Below are positions 1 to 11,338 of a stretch of 64,000 bases of DNA, in pieces. Position numbers and translations under genes: made by a program. The stretch is from contig NC_081405.1 in NCBI RefSeq assembly GCF_030272615.1, positions 156,505,454-156,569,453 on the forward strand. The letters run 5' to 3'. Under the pieces are notes generated by a model. It was not told the origin of the DNA and made no database searches. It worked only from the letters and a program-made list of their open reading frames with translations. Every line of letters begins with the position of its first letter. The stretch's first letter is position 1. The stretch is from Cryptomeria japonica (Eukaryota; Streptophyta; Pinopsida; Cupressales; Cupressaceae).

Positions 1-117
1 TCGCCATCTGAATATTCCTGCAACAAGATCAAAAAGTGTCTTCTGCACAAGCTCCCACTCAAATCTAGATTAGTTCAAAAAACCCAACTGCCCACAATTG
101 AAACCAAAGGTGATCAG
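1..117 (-). mobile_element. Leader of a truncated minus-strand Copia element
   Basis: This short stretch lies inside the primer-binding site at 118-129, so it is the untranslated leader of a minus-strand Copia-type element whose body runs off the left edge. An ATG on the minus strand sits at the window edge (7 down to 5) and could be the gag start, but too little is visible to judge. Confidence 0.55.
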
Positions 118-129
118 GCTCTGATACCA
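118..129 (-). other. Primer-binding site (initiator tRNA-Met type)
   Basis: The minus strand reads TGGTATCAGAGC, complementary to the 3' end of plant initiator tRNA-Met, the standard Copia primer. It lies two bases inside the LTR end at 132, which fixes the orientation and the LTR boundary. Confidence 0.85.
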
Positions 130-131
130 CT

Positions 132-1016
132 TGTAAGGAAGTTAAGTAGCGGAAACAACTTCCTACGCTAACCTTGAGAGGAGGGTAATGCAAAACTTTT
201 TCAGATTGTTACAATAGTTACAGAAAATAGAAATAGATATAATAGCATTCATACCACAACACAGTGATTTACGTGGGGAAAACCCTTTCGGGAGAAAAAC
301 CCCACACTCCAAAAGCAGCTCAATATTTTATTCAGCAATCAAAAATAGATTACAACATACTTGCAGAGCAAGCTCTTCGCAGGAGTACCACTAATCAGAG
401 ATTCAGAGGCAACTCAATAGCCATGAGACTCTTACACACAACCTCTATCTCACACACCTCATAAATAGGAGATACAATACAAGAAACCGTCAAACGGTAT
501 TACAAAACCATGGGCTAAAACCACCCAATAAGGTGTAGCTGACCTTATCTCCCTTCTATGACATGTTAAAGCACACATCAACACGTGTCACTCCCTTTTA
601 CAGCTCATTTATGTATCCGATATAAATTATTTTTCCTATTTTAGGAGTACAAACTTCTGGAGGCCATAACTTGAGAACCGGGTGTCCGATTGACGAACCG
701 TTTGAAGCGCCGGAAAGCTCACGAAGTTCTCTATCACCTCATATCCCGCTGTGCCAGTTATAGCCACTTTTCAGGGCATTTTAGAGCCTCTAAAGCCCCC
801 AAAATTAAGTTTAAACATTTTATCGCACCCCTCCAAGACGAAAAATTTAATATCTTCAAAACTAGCTGTGACCTTGCGACGCAACTTTACCGGAATGCTT
901 ATCTAGCCAACCAGAAGCTTCAGGGAGAGTTTCACACTATTTCGTGCTCAAATGAAAACTTACTATAAATAGTAACCTCACATAAATGCAAGGTTGAGAC
1001 ACCATTTTTCCCAACA
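132..1016 (-). repeat. 5' LTR of a minus-strand Copia element
   Basis: The 885-bp block begins TGTAAGG and ends CCCAACA on the plus strand, so it has TG...CA ends; in sense it begins TGTTGGGAAAA, a common Copia LTR start. It abuts the primer site. Near its U5 end, 136-143 (AGGAAGTT) pairs perfectly with 157-164 (AACTTCCT) around a 13-nt loop. The partner LTR is outside the window, so no target duplication can be checked. ORFs inside are not genes. Confidence 0.8.
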
Positions 1017-1804
1017 ATTACTTGATTGACTTATTCATAAATTCATCATTCCTAAGTTTATTCTATTGGATGACACAATAAAAAGGTTTCTCTTTTTTCA
1101 AAACTCAAATATTTTTCATCAACTTGTCAAAATCAAGCTTCTTTTTTAACCAAAAAAACTATCTAAATAAAATATTCTTCATAATTGAAGAGAGTCTAAG
1201 TTTAAGTAACATTTAAACTTATATATAACTAGTTTTAAGAAGAATTTCCTACTTGCAATATCATTTTGCGTAGTTTGTGAAGTTTATGCACCGAAGTTTT
1301 GATAGCCTAATTTTTTTGTGTGTGAAGAAAGACCATGTCAAAAAATATCAGCGAAGAACAAAATAAGGAGACAATTGCTAGATTGTGGTCTAACTTGAAA
1401 ATAAAAAGTGATAGAAAAAGTTATTGTCCCTGAAAAATTTATAAGGGCTTAAAGACTAGAAGACTTCTAATCAAAAGAACTAAGAAATATTGTAGTTAGC
1501 ATGGTCACATTGAAGGGGGACATGATTATCATCCATTGGTAAGTTGTTCATTATATTGTTTTAACAATTTATATACATAAGTAATCACTTCATGATGAGA
1601 TCATGATCATGGTTTATTTATGTTGATCATTTTTTATAGGTCAAGCTCCCCAGGGCATATGATATAGACCAACACAACTTGGAGAATATATTTTTCAAAG
1701 TGGAGGAACATGGAGGTGTGAATATCGAAGCTGAAGATAATGATCCCATGGAAGATGATGATCATGCGCTAGAAAACACAATTGAAGATGATGGTACAAA
1801 TACA
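1017..1804. other. Flank of the CACTA pseudogene, mostly unassigned
   Basis: No gene can be assigned confidently. Plus-strand reading gives short peptide runs around 1335-1500 and 1640-1800. The latter is acidic (about 1690-1795) and lies directly upstream of the transposase block once the solo LTR at 1805 is set aside, so it may be a degraded upstream exon of the CACTA transposase. No CACTA-type terminal inverted repeat was found here. Confidence 0.4.
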
Positions 1805-2970
1805 TGTTGGCATTTTTGATGATTATGTTGTGATTGTCATTGATGGACACACACTTCTATTGAGATCATTTTTATGTATAAGTTAAAGCTAAACCGGTAC
1901 ATGTTCCAACCGGTATGATACATTATAGTCCTTAGACTATTGGTGTTTTGTAGAAAGTGATTACCGATCTGAAGCGGTATGTAGACCCCAAGCGGTTCAA
2001 AGATATCAAGTAGTACGAAGGTTCAAAGCGGCAGAACACATATTTGCCAGTCTTCATTTTGTCAAACCGGCAACTGGCATTTTGCTTGAACCGGTATTTT
2101 GTATGAACCGGTAATACTCTATGATGAGTTACCAACCGACATTTTGTGATGAGTTACCATCCACAGATTGTTTGACGGTGCCGACACTTTTGCAGTGCTT
2201 TTTGTGTCGTGTTACCAGATATGTCTAGATGAATTGAACCTAGGAAATTGTAATGTAATCCTATTGGACCGACATGAAATCAGATTTCTTTACAAGGACA
2301 TCATGTCTAGGGTTTTAGGTTGTTGATAATGTTGTTGTTGTGATAGTTGATATTGCGGCTAGGGTTTAAGGTGGTTGAGGAGTTAGAGAGAGTATGAATG
2401 TGTAGAAGACTGAAGTAATGTTGGAATGCATTAGGAATGAGCTATCAAGGATCTAACCAAGCAGTATGTGCTATTAGCTAGATCAATCACTTGTTGATTA
2501 CTCACATCTTCGACAAGTCTGTAGCCCTTAACCGGGTAGGCCCAAAAGCCTTTTGTAAATCCTCTAACAAGGTGGTTCACATCTATGGATCTAAAATCCT
2601 CTAGAAAGGTAGTCTTTAATTGGACTTATCTCCTAACAGAGATTGAGATTCCTAACAAGATCTGTTCTAGTAAAGAACATTGTAAGACCTTAACTGGTTT
2701 GACCTTAACTGGTCTAGTTCCTATTCTGCAGATAGTTACTTGTGAGTTCCATCTCACCATGGTTTTTCCCATTTGGGTTTCCATGTCAAAATCTCTTATG
2801 TTATGGTGTTTGTGCTTCTATGGGTGAATGCATTATTAGCTATTTGGTTTGCATGAGTGTTAACCGGTTTGTCTGCTAAACTGTTTTACCGGTTTACTGT
2901 TAGTCTTGCAAAGTGTTTAAGTGCAGAGATTTTTGGCATACTAATTCACCCCCCCTCTTAGTATTCATCA
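1805..2970 (+). mobile_element. Copia-type solo LTR (TSD ATACA)
   Basis: The 1,166-bp block starts TGTTGGCATTT and ends TTCATCA, flanked on both sides by ATACA (1800-1804 and 2971-2975), a perfect 5-bp duplication. No primer site or coding region lies inside or next to it, so it is a solo LTR left by LTR-LTR recombination. It carries many AACCGG(T/C) motifs (1890-2110) and near its end a hairpin ATACTAA/TTAGTAT (2938-2944, 2958-2964) with a C7 loop. It split the CACTA transposase. Confidence 0.88.
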
Positions 2971-2975
2971 ATACA

Positions 2976-5900
2976 TTGATCCATGACACATTTACTACTG
3001 GCGCAGCTGATCATGATGATCAAGATGACTTTCATGTTGTTCATGATTTACCTAGACTTGAGAAGATATACAAGCCCCTTTATGAAGGCTCCCAAACAAC
3101 TCTTCTCTCCACTGTATTGTTGTTGGTGAACTTCAAGGTTATGAATGGTTTATTCAACATAACAATCTCATGTATGTTAAGGTATGTCATATATGTCATT
3201 ATATTTAATAAAAGGTGAATCATGTACCATTAATATTCTTTATATTAATAAATTAATATTTTGTAGATTGATAGGTGAGTTTTTGTTACCACCATCAAAT
3301 ATTCTACCTCGCTCATGCCGAGAATTATCTTCCATTTTGAAAGATATTGGAATAGAGTATCAAGCAATAGATGCTTGTCCCAATGATCATATTATATATC
3401 ATAAACAACATGAATTTGGAACAGAACATCCTGAATGTCATATTAGTAGATATTGAACAGATCAAATAACAAAAAAGGTGTCTCACAAGGTTCTTCATTA
3501 TATTCCCATTATTCCACATATGCAATGATTATTCAGGTGCACTAGCTTGGCACAATTTATAGATTACTATGCACGCAATAGAAGTCGAGATGACATTATT
3601 TGAATGCTTGTGGATGGTTCATCATTTATGGACATAGAGGAAAAGTGACCACACTTTAAAGAAGAACCTCATAATCTCAAGATTTCATTGGCAGCAAACA
3701 GTGTCAATCCATTTGGAGAGATGAGATCTATTTAGTCGGTGTGACCAGTTTTTGTTATCAACAATAATATTCCTCCATGGATGTCAACAAAGAGGGAGCA
3801 CATAATGTTGGTGATGATTTTTCAAGGTATATTATCATTTAATAGTTATCTACATTTAATTATAAATATTGCAGTAAAATGGTCATAATAATTATGTAAT
3901 GTTTTTGTTCATTCAAATAGGTAAGTACCAAGTTAAAGATATGAATGTATATATTGAGTCTCTTATCGAAGAGTTTCTGGAGTTAAGGAATGGTGTCACT
4001 ATGTATGACATCTCTAGACCAATAGGACAAAGACAATTTCAATTCCATGAAATGCTTGTATGGACAATACATGATGCCCTAGGGATAACACATTTTGTGG
4101 TATGTTACAGTGTTCAAGTTGTGCATTATAATTATTATTATAAAAATTTAAAATATTTAATCCAATTATACATTATCTTGTAGGTCTTCAAACAAAGGGA
4201 AAATTTGCATGTCCAGTTTGTGGTCCAAAGATGAAATCCCATCATTCAAAAAGTTTAGGAAAGTAGGTGTTTGACAAGTATAGGAACTTTCTCCACATAA
4301 ATCATGTATCAAAATATTGAAAAATATCTTTTCAATGGGAAAGAAGAGACTACATCAAAGCCATGAAGAATGCCACCTTTCTTATGGAAGTTGGAATATA
4401 ATAGAATTAATCATCAAGGTAATGTCATTCCATCTAATGGTTTATGTTTGAAATTTTTATTTTCTATTGTGTTTTGTTTACTGATGATGTAATTGATGTT
4501 CGTGAAGGTCGTCAAGGAATTAATGACCACCTTCCAAAGGGACTAAAAAGTTATCCGAGATAATTTAGTAGGTTGCCCTAGTACGAGCAACTACAAATTG
4601 TGCATTTTTTTGATACTATCCATATTGGAAAGAATATAACTGAGACATTATGGAAAATATTGGAGGGAAGGCGTGACAAAGAAAAAATTGTCAAAATTTG
4701 TAGTGACATTCAGGAATCCAATCATGCAATGAAAAATGTCATTCAATCAAATAGCAATGGAGACCAGATTAATATAAGTTCCCTTCCTTGGTTATTAACG
4801 GACCAACAAAAAAATGCTATAAAAGAAGTCATACGAAAAAATCAATTTCCCACAGGATTTGTTGCGAACATAAACAATCTCATATCAAAGAAAAGTGAAT
4901 TTGGGCTAGGGATGAAAACACATGATTGGCATACCTTCATTAATGCAATTCATGTTCTTGTGTATTTACTAAATATTTGTATACTACGCATGTACTTTTC
5001 ATTGTATTATGTTAGAAAACAATGAAAATATCATTTGATAATTGTTGCAGTACCTTCTACCTCTATCTCTCCCAGACAACTTTGACAATAATGTCAAGCA
5101 AATCATATATGATCTTTGAAAATACATGAGGTAAGTAGTGATATTTGTTTAATTTGTTGTATAGATAATATATTTGTGATTTTTTTTACTTGTTATGTAA
5201 TATATTGTATATTATTTTATAAAGTCTCATTTATATATTTTTGTGTCTTGAATCTCTTCTATGTGGTTGTCATCTAAAGAAATCCATAAAGAAGATATAA
5301 AATATTGGAAGAGAAAAATTCCTCATTTAATGTGTGAAATTCAAAAGTGTCTACCTTCAACTTTTTTTAGTGCACAAGAACACTACCTCATACACCAAGC
5401 TGAGGAGATTGAATTGTGTGGACCTGTACACACTAGGTCAATGTGGATGGTTGAGAGGCACTTGAAATTTTTGAAGGCTTTGGTTTGACAAAGAGCACAT
5501 TCTGAGGGTTCTATGGTGGAGGGATATATGGCATACCAGACTATGGTGTACATTGTTAAATATCTTCCTAAGTTTGTAGCAAAGATCCATGTAGATTGCA
5601 TTTGGGATCCCAACCCCATTAACAAATTTGAAGGGGATTACTTGATGGGGAAAGGTATATTGAGGAAAGTGAGAGGTAATTGTAAGATGTTATTGTAGTT
5701 AATTAATTCTTAATCTTCTAAATAAATTGGTTCTAAGTCATCTATTAATTATTTGTATAGCTGGTTGGGAGTGGGATGTGCTACATTTGTATATTGCAAA
5801 CAATCTTGATTGGATGATAGTGTGGATTAAATGACGTCAACATTCTGGTCGCACATTAACATGGGAAGGTGCGGCTTCATTGGTTAAAGAAGCTCATCAT

Positions 5901-6138
5901 AATGGAGATTCCAATGTTACGCAAAGGGAAATTGATTTAGCATATATTTTAAGAGATAAACAGGTGTACATAATTTTATTAATCACCCATATGTTTATCA
6001 ACTCACAATGCAATAATTTTAACATGTTGACATATTGTAGGTCAAACACCACAAGGCTATGTGCTGTAATGGTCATAAATTTCATATCAAAAAATTGGAT
6101 GACACGAAGAAAACTTGTGATTCTGGGATAACTGCAGT
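2976..6138 (+). pseudogene. CACTA (En/Spm) TNP2-type transposase, N-terminal and central part
   Basis: Translated blocks follow the order of plant TNP2 transposases (PF02992), enzymes that cut and paste CACTA elements. Visible are an N-terminal PLYEGS block (about 3050-3180); a block ending in DACPNDHIIY (3265-3456); a tract like the family's HY.P.IP and NPFGEM region (3480-3840); a catalytic-region exon around ESLIEEFLELRNGV (3920-4160); IHIGKN (4615); and GLGMKTHDWH (4905-4935). A DUF4218-like block follows (5245-5490, with GPVHTRSMW and ERHLKFLK), then EGYMAYQTMV (5512-5698) and an exon at 5880-6138. Introns with GT/AG ends seem to separate the blocks, but stops and frameshifts break most of them (for example the TGA ending the 5261-5488 block). 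The gene is cut at 6138 by the Tat retroelement; the C-terminus resumes at 32791 in frame. No intact transposase is encoded. Confidence 0.82.
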
Positions 6139-7369
6139 TGTGTGAGCTTGAATTTCATCCTCAGAATGTTACCTATAATAAGTTAGTTTCACAAAATACA
6201 AATGGAAATGCATACAGGAAATCCAAAATCCACCAATGAAACTACATGAAATACATACTAAAATAAAACATTATTTTACCTTCATGGCTCATGTCTCATT
6301 GTGTCCTAACTCCACTGTTCCTGGTTGTAGATGGTGCGCTCTTAGACAATGCACTGTTGACTTCCAAGATGGCATACGAAGAATGGACTAATAACTTGTA
6401 GTTAACTAACACTATGATATGCAGATGATACATGATTATGCTAAATGATTATGCTAAATGATATTATATGATAATTTCTATTTGCTTCAAAACTAAAACT
6501 CATGGATGCATATGATTAGCTTGCAAAATGCACTTGAAGTCTCTTGAAGTCTAACTTGAAGATTAACTATCTCAACTGAAGCTCTTAATTTTATAGACTT
6601 TGAGAGGATAAGATGATGTGGCTTAGATCAATGGCCCTGATTAGATCTGCAGATTTGGATGGCTATGAGCAAAGGTGAAGGTTGAGAGAAAGGGGGAAAC
6701 AGAAGACAAGTGTCCCTCATCTCACCTTGACTGGGTTGTTGACTGAGGGAATCTAGGGATGGTTGGAGGAAATTTAGGCATGACAGGACAAGTGGACTCA
6801 AGTCCTTCCTAAGATGTATGGGGTGTTGAAGAGAATATAGGAAATGGTTATGAAATATGTGCATGTACACAATTTTCATTAAGTTTGGAAGTTGAAGATA
6901 AATGATGAATTAATATTTAAGAAATATTAATTTCCTTAGCCACATGTTTGATGAGTTGGCAAAGGGAAGATGAAGTGGAGATGGAGGGTGAGTTGGAAAA
7001 GGGATTAAATAATTTAGAAATTATTTAATATTTGAGACTATAGGATAGGGGAATAACTATTAAATATTGGATATTTAATTGTTTGGAGGAGATAATTAAA
7101 CATTAGATATTTAATTAACTTGGTTAGAGGAATAATTAAATATTAGATATTTAATTAATTAGAAGAATAGGATAATTAAATATTAGATATTTAATTAATT
7201 AGAGGAATAAAATAGATGAATTAATTAATAAAATATTAATTAATAGAAAGACATAAAAATGAATTAAACAAATTAATCTTTTCAAATTAACTATTTAATA
7301 GAAGAACATTTATTAAATAAATATAAAATATTTATTTAACTGCTCATAAACAATTTTTATGTGTATACA
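6139..7369 (-). repeat. 3' LTR of the Tat element
   Basis: The 1,231-bp LTR begins TGTGTGAGCTTG and ends GTGTATACA on the plus strand and matches 31608-32785. It contains three copies of an AT-rich palindromic unit (ATTAGATATTTAATTAA core, about 7090-7200) where the other LTR has two, which explains most of the length difference. A minus-strand TATA-like box lies at 6589-6595. The small ORF at 6628-6879 exists in both LTRs only because LTRs are duplicated. Confidence 0.9.
6589..6595 (-). promoter_or_regulatory. TATA-like box in the 3' LTR of the Tat element
   Basis: The minus strand reads TATAAAA. The equivalent position in the 5' LTR (32045-32051) has the same word, so it is a candidate core promoter. 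Confidence 0.4.
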
Positions 7370-7383
7370 TTTTGCCCCTCTTT
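7370..7383 (-). other. Polypurine tract of the Tat element
   Basis: On the minus strand this reads AAAGAGGGGCAAAA directly before the 3' LTR: the purine-rich primer for plus-strand DNA synthesis. Its place confirms the minus orientation. Confidence 0.75.
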
Positions 7384-7875
7384 GAAATGATGTGAAAACA
7401 ACATTGTTTCAAAATTAAATCAAGTCTTTATAATGCACCTAAAGGAGATTGAGAATCATGATTGTGTACCCCCTCAAGAGATTGATCGTGAAATTGTCGA
7501 AAAGTCTAGTTTGAACAATTAATCTCGTGATAATTGATAAAAATTTAGTTAATTAAATTCATTTGGAAAAAATAAATTAAATTACCCCATCCAAATTAAT
7601 TACTCTAAAATAGTAAATATAAAATTAACCAAGGCTAATTTTAACTTCATTGTTATCCTTGTCAGCTTTTTGTTTGAAAATATTCTTGCTGAGGTGGCGA
7701 AATGGTGATTTTGGTGGAGTGTCATTGATTTGATCGAGTTCAGCATTACCAGTGACCTATCGAGTATGGGTATCTGGTATGTATCTTATCCTGAGCCTTG
7801 TTTTCAAGTTTTAATTCAAAATTTCATGTTTTAGACGCTTTTTTTTTTAATTTTTTTGATTTTTTCGGTATTATT

Positions 7876-8170
7876 TTAGCACTTTTGTAGTTTGTTTTAG
7901 CGCATATGCAACTAGGTTTAGCGCATATGCTTGGTATGTTAGTGCTTATGTTCAAGATGTTAGCGCATATGCATAGGATAGCGCAAATGCGTTGTTTGCT
8001 AGCGCATATGCCCAGAAAGGTAGCGCTTGTGCATGGATTATCATTTATGCCTATAGTTTTAGTGCTTTTGTTAAAAAGGATAGTGCATATGCACTAAGTT
8101 AACACATTTGCATTTAGTTTTAGTGCATTTATTGTAGTTTGGCACAAATGGTCAATAGGATAGAGCTTTT
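7876..8170 (+). repeat. Degenerate minisatellite with TTAGCGCATATG motif
   Basis: Irregular units of about 20-25 bp contain GCGCATATGC, GCGCAAATGC or GTGCTTATG. The same motif appears in reverse complement at 31185-31510 near the other end of the same element. Confidence 0.75.
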
Positions 8171-8290
8171 GCTTAAATTGATATTTTTGATAAGTGCAAA
8201 AGCTAAAAATCACTTTGATAAGTAGATTTAACATGTTTAATGCGCATTGATGATGAAATAGGATCTTGATTTACCAATTTCATGATTGTG

Positions 8291-8520
8291 TGATTGATAG
8301 ATAACTTTGATTGCTGGATTGATTGATAGGATTGATTAGCTTGATTGATAGATAGCTTTGATTAGCTTGATTGATTGATAGGATTGATTAACTTGATTGA
8401 TAGATAGCTTTGATTAGCTTGATTGATTGATAGGATTGATTAGCTTGATTGATAGATAGGTTTGATTAGCTTGATTGATTGATAGGATTGATTAGCTTGA
8501 TTGATTGATAGCTTTGATTA
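8291..8520 (+). repeat. Tandem repeat of GATTAGCTTGATTGATTGATAG
   Basis: Copies of a roughly 20-25 bp unit built from TTGATT and GATAG alternate between TAGGATTGATTAGC and TAGCTTTGATTAGC versions, six or more times. Noncoding, within the 3' region of the Tat element. Confidence 0.8.
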
Positions 8521-10149
8521 TATGGATGTAGTGATTATATGTTTTTGTTTTGATTTTTGATGATCTTGGATGCAAATGAAAATGATTTCTATCTTAAATG
8601 ATGCAAATGTATTGATCTATATGGAATGCAAATGAATGATTGATTTACTTTTGATTATGTAAATGCAAATGATCTATATGAAATATTTTTGTATTTTTAT
8701 GTAATGTTTATGATGATTATGAATCTAAGTGCAAAGATGTAACTAAATGATCGTTATAAAAATGATAATGCAAATAACAATGATGATACACTATATGATA
8801 AATGAGATGCACTCAATTAAATGCAAACTAATGCAATGATAAAATGCAACTAAATGAAATGAATGATGATTAAAATGCACCTATAATGATTAAATGCAAA
8901 TTATTTTTGTTTGTCCAGGTATACTTAATCTTTATTTATGACCATTGATCTGTTTAATGAAATGATATGCTTATAATGCAACTGACAAATGAATGCTTAT
9001 AATGTAGACAAATAATGAGCTAATGAAATGATCCAACTAAAAATTGTACTGCCATTCTTCATATGTGATCTTGTAACAGTGCTTGATTTCTTCATTGAGC
9101 TTTAAAATGTTGTAAGAAAATACAAGCAACTTGACATAATGATTCAAGATGACCTAAGTATTCCTTACATGGATTTTGATATAGCAAGTTAATACAAGCA
9201 GCTTGATATAATGGATCAAGTTGACCTGAGTATTGCTTGTAGAACAAACAAGGATTATCTCCTTTGATGCATGACTTGGAACATCCTCCTTGATCTTTTG
9301 TCGATCATATCCTGAGACAAGTTCATACCGTAGTAAGAGATAAACCACAGACAACAATCAAAGAAAATAATCATGCCCCATCATAGCTTCTCTAGTCATG
9401 GACATCCTTGAGTTGCATAGAGTACATGATTAGCAATAAAATCAAGATATAAACACTGAACCTTGTATGTCATTCACATATTCTAATGGCCATTAACTGA
9501 TATAATCATCTTAATGAATGATCTTTGATAATCCTTTATAGCTTGCTGGTTGATTCTTCATTTTCTAAGTTTGACGATTTAGTTGTTATGAAATGCCTTG
9601 ATTTTTGTTGCTTTGTTGCTTTTTATCTAGTTCAAAACCCTAGATGTTTTTGGTTTTTCTAAGTTTTTTCGAATGTTTTGGATTTTTCAAAGGTTCAAAA
9701 GCTCACCTTAGCAAAAGGAATTTGGATTTTCCCCCCAGTGGAAACAAAAATTATTATGGATATATGAATTGATCAGGATCCAAACCATGGTGAGATACAA
9801 ATGCAGATTGATCGATGCTGATAAAATCTAAGAAAGTGACTACGACAAGTATGTCAAAGATTGGTTAACTATTGGTAACCTGCATATTTCTTGCTAAATG
9901 GTTCAGAGCAATGGATGCGAAAGACATAATGGATAAGCTAGTGATAGATAACAATGATAGATGCGATAGGATGGAGTGGATAGGTGCACAAAGCGATCTC
10001 ATAGATGGAGGAACTCACATTTTAGATAGCGCCTGTTTACCAAGTTTTCACCATCTAAATTTATTGCATTTTTTTGGATTTAATATGATTTTTATTAATT
10101 TTTTCAGGACTTTATATGCTTTTTATTGATTTTTTCAAGACTTTATATC

Positions 10150-10227
10150 TCAAGCATAGAATTTCTTGAGATGGATAGAATCGATAGGTTCATCAAACCA
10201 ATCACCTTCAAGGGTAGATAAATTGTA
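10150..10227 (-). pseudogene. Extreme C-terminus of Tat integrase
   Basis: Reading the minus strand into the left flank of the nested Copia gives LSTLEGDWFDEPINxIH-like sequence ending at a TGA (10150-10152). It continues the integrase C-terminal region found right of the Copia (16864-17753), so this is where the pol frame ends. The nested Copia split the frame about 25 codons before its stop. Confidence 0.75.
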
Positions 10228-10232
10228 TGCTC

Positions 10233-11281
10233 TGTTGGTATTTTGGTATGGTTTTGTCATTGATGTCAACACCTACTAAATACACCTACTTTGGAGATCC
10301 AGCAACATTCACTAGCAAATAGTAAACTGTGCAATAGTTACTAGTATATGATTAACCGATAGGATATAATGTTCACCGGTACCTGGAATGACATGGAAGA
10401 CACTTGGTAATGTTGAAGACATCATGTGGACACTTTATTTTGAAGTGATAATCATTGGTATATTCTTATTTGCATATTTGCTCTTACCGGCAAATAGGTC
10501 CAGGTTATCTAGGGTTACACCGGCAGGTTTTCCAGATCAACATGGCACACTATGGAGATGATTTATTATTGTTGTAAATGCATTAAGCCAACATGTTCAA
10601 TCGGTTATTGCATCGGATATTGTATTATTTGTAAAAAAAATTTATTGTAATATCTTGTAGAGCCAACCTACTAAAATTGGTCTTAGGGTATGGTATAAAT
10701 GTAAGATCTTATTTGTAAGATCAAGTGTAGAATGCGAAAAAGATTTAAGAAAAGGTATATGCGAGATAAAGCAGAGGCACACACGAAGACATCATTTGAA
10801 GGTGAAGTTAGTTATTTGTAGAAGCATATCAGCATTACACCAGTACTGAATCCAGCATATGAAGATGCTATTTTGTGCAGTACATTCTTATTGGATTTAA
10901 CCATCCAACTATAGTCAGTGTGACTCCCATTTGTGATTGAGTAGTGAGCTCTAGGCTGTTGGCCTTTTTACATGTGCAGACCCCTTTTGTACACTTACTA
11001 TCTACAGTAGTATCATCTGATTCTGGGTAAGGTTTCCCACCGTGGTTTTTCCCCTTACAGGGTTTCCACATACAAATATTGGTGTCATATGTTGTGAATG
11101 ACTTTGTGCTTATGTTTCATGCATTAATTCTTACCGGTATAGCAATTTACTGTTAACACTGTTTACTGGCATACTTAACTGATTTACCAGTATTAAGCAT
11201 TAAGTTGGTTGATAAGTTTTTGGTTTGAATTTATTAGACAACTGATTCACCCCCCCCTCTCAGTTGTCTCCAGGACCTACA
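10233..11281 (+). repeat. 5' LTR of the plus-strand Copia element
   Basis: The 1,049-bp LTR begins TGTTGGTATTTTGG and ends GACCTACA. Compared with the 3' LTR it carries transitions concentrated in CAG, CTG and CCGG contexts (10310-10380) and an extra ~22 bp near 10510-10535. Twelve bases before its end is a perfect 10-bp stem, AGACAACTGA/TCAGTTGTCT (11236-11245, 11260-11269), around a C8 loop. Confidence 0.93.
10694..10700 (+). promoter_or_regulatory. TATA-like box of the Copia 5' LTR
   Basis: TATAAAT in an otherwise unremarkable context, kept in the 3' LTR (about 16275). A candidate core promoter only. Confidence 0.4.
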
Positions 11282-11283
11282 AT

Positions 11284-11295
11284 TGGTATCAGAGC
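11284..11295 (+). other. Primer-binding site (initiator tRNA-Met)
   Basis: TGGTATCAGAGC lies two bases after the 5' LTR, a perfect match to the usual plant Copia primer site. Confidence 0.92.
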
Positions 11296-11338
11296 CTAGT
11301 CCTCTTTTTGCAAAAGTTTAACAACTTGAGGAGATCCA

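Larger units (their letters stand above)
7384..10149 (-). other. Long 3' noncoding region of the Tat element
   Basis: About 2.8 kb between the pol stop (10150-10152) and the polypurine tract has no convincing gene. It holds two simple tandem arrays (7876-8170 and 8291-8520, listed separately) and a long stretch rich in AATGATGCAAATG-like words (about 8540-9010). A long untranslated 3' region is usual in Tat/Ogre elements. Confidence 0.6.

Noticed and set aside
6628..6879. 83-codon minus-strand frame conserved at 32084-32335
   Set aside because: Both copies lie in the two LTRs of one element, so the similarity comes from LTR duplication and not from selection on a protein.
8291..8520. CRISPR-like array
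   Set aside because: Units are contiguous simple repeats without unique spacers, in a plant retroelement.
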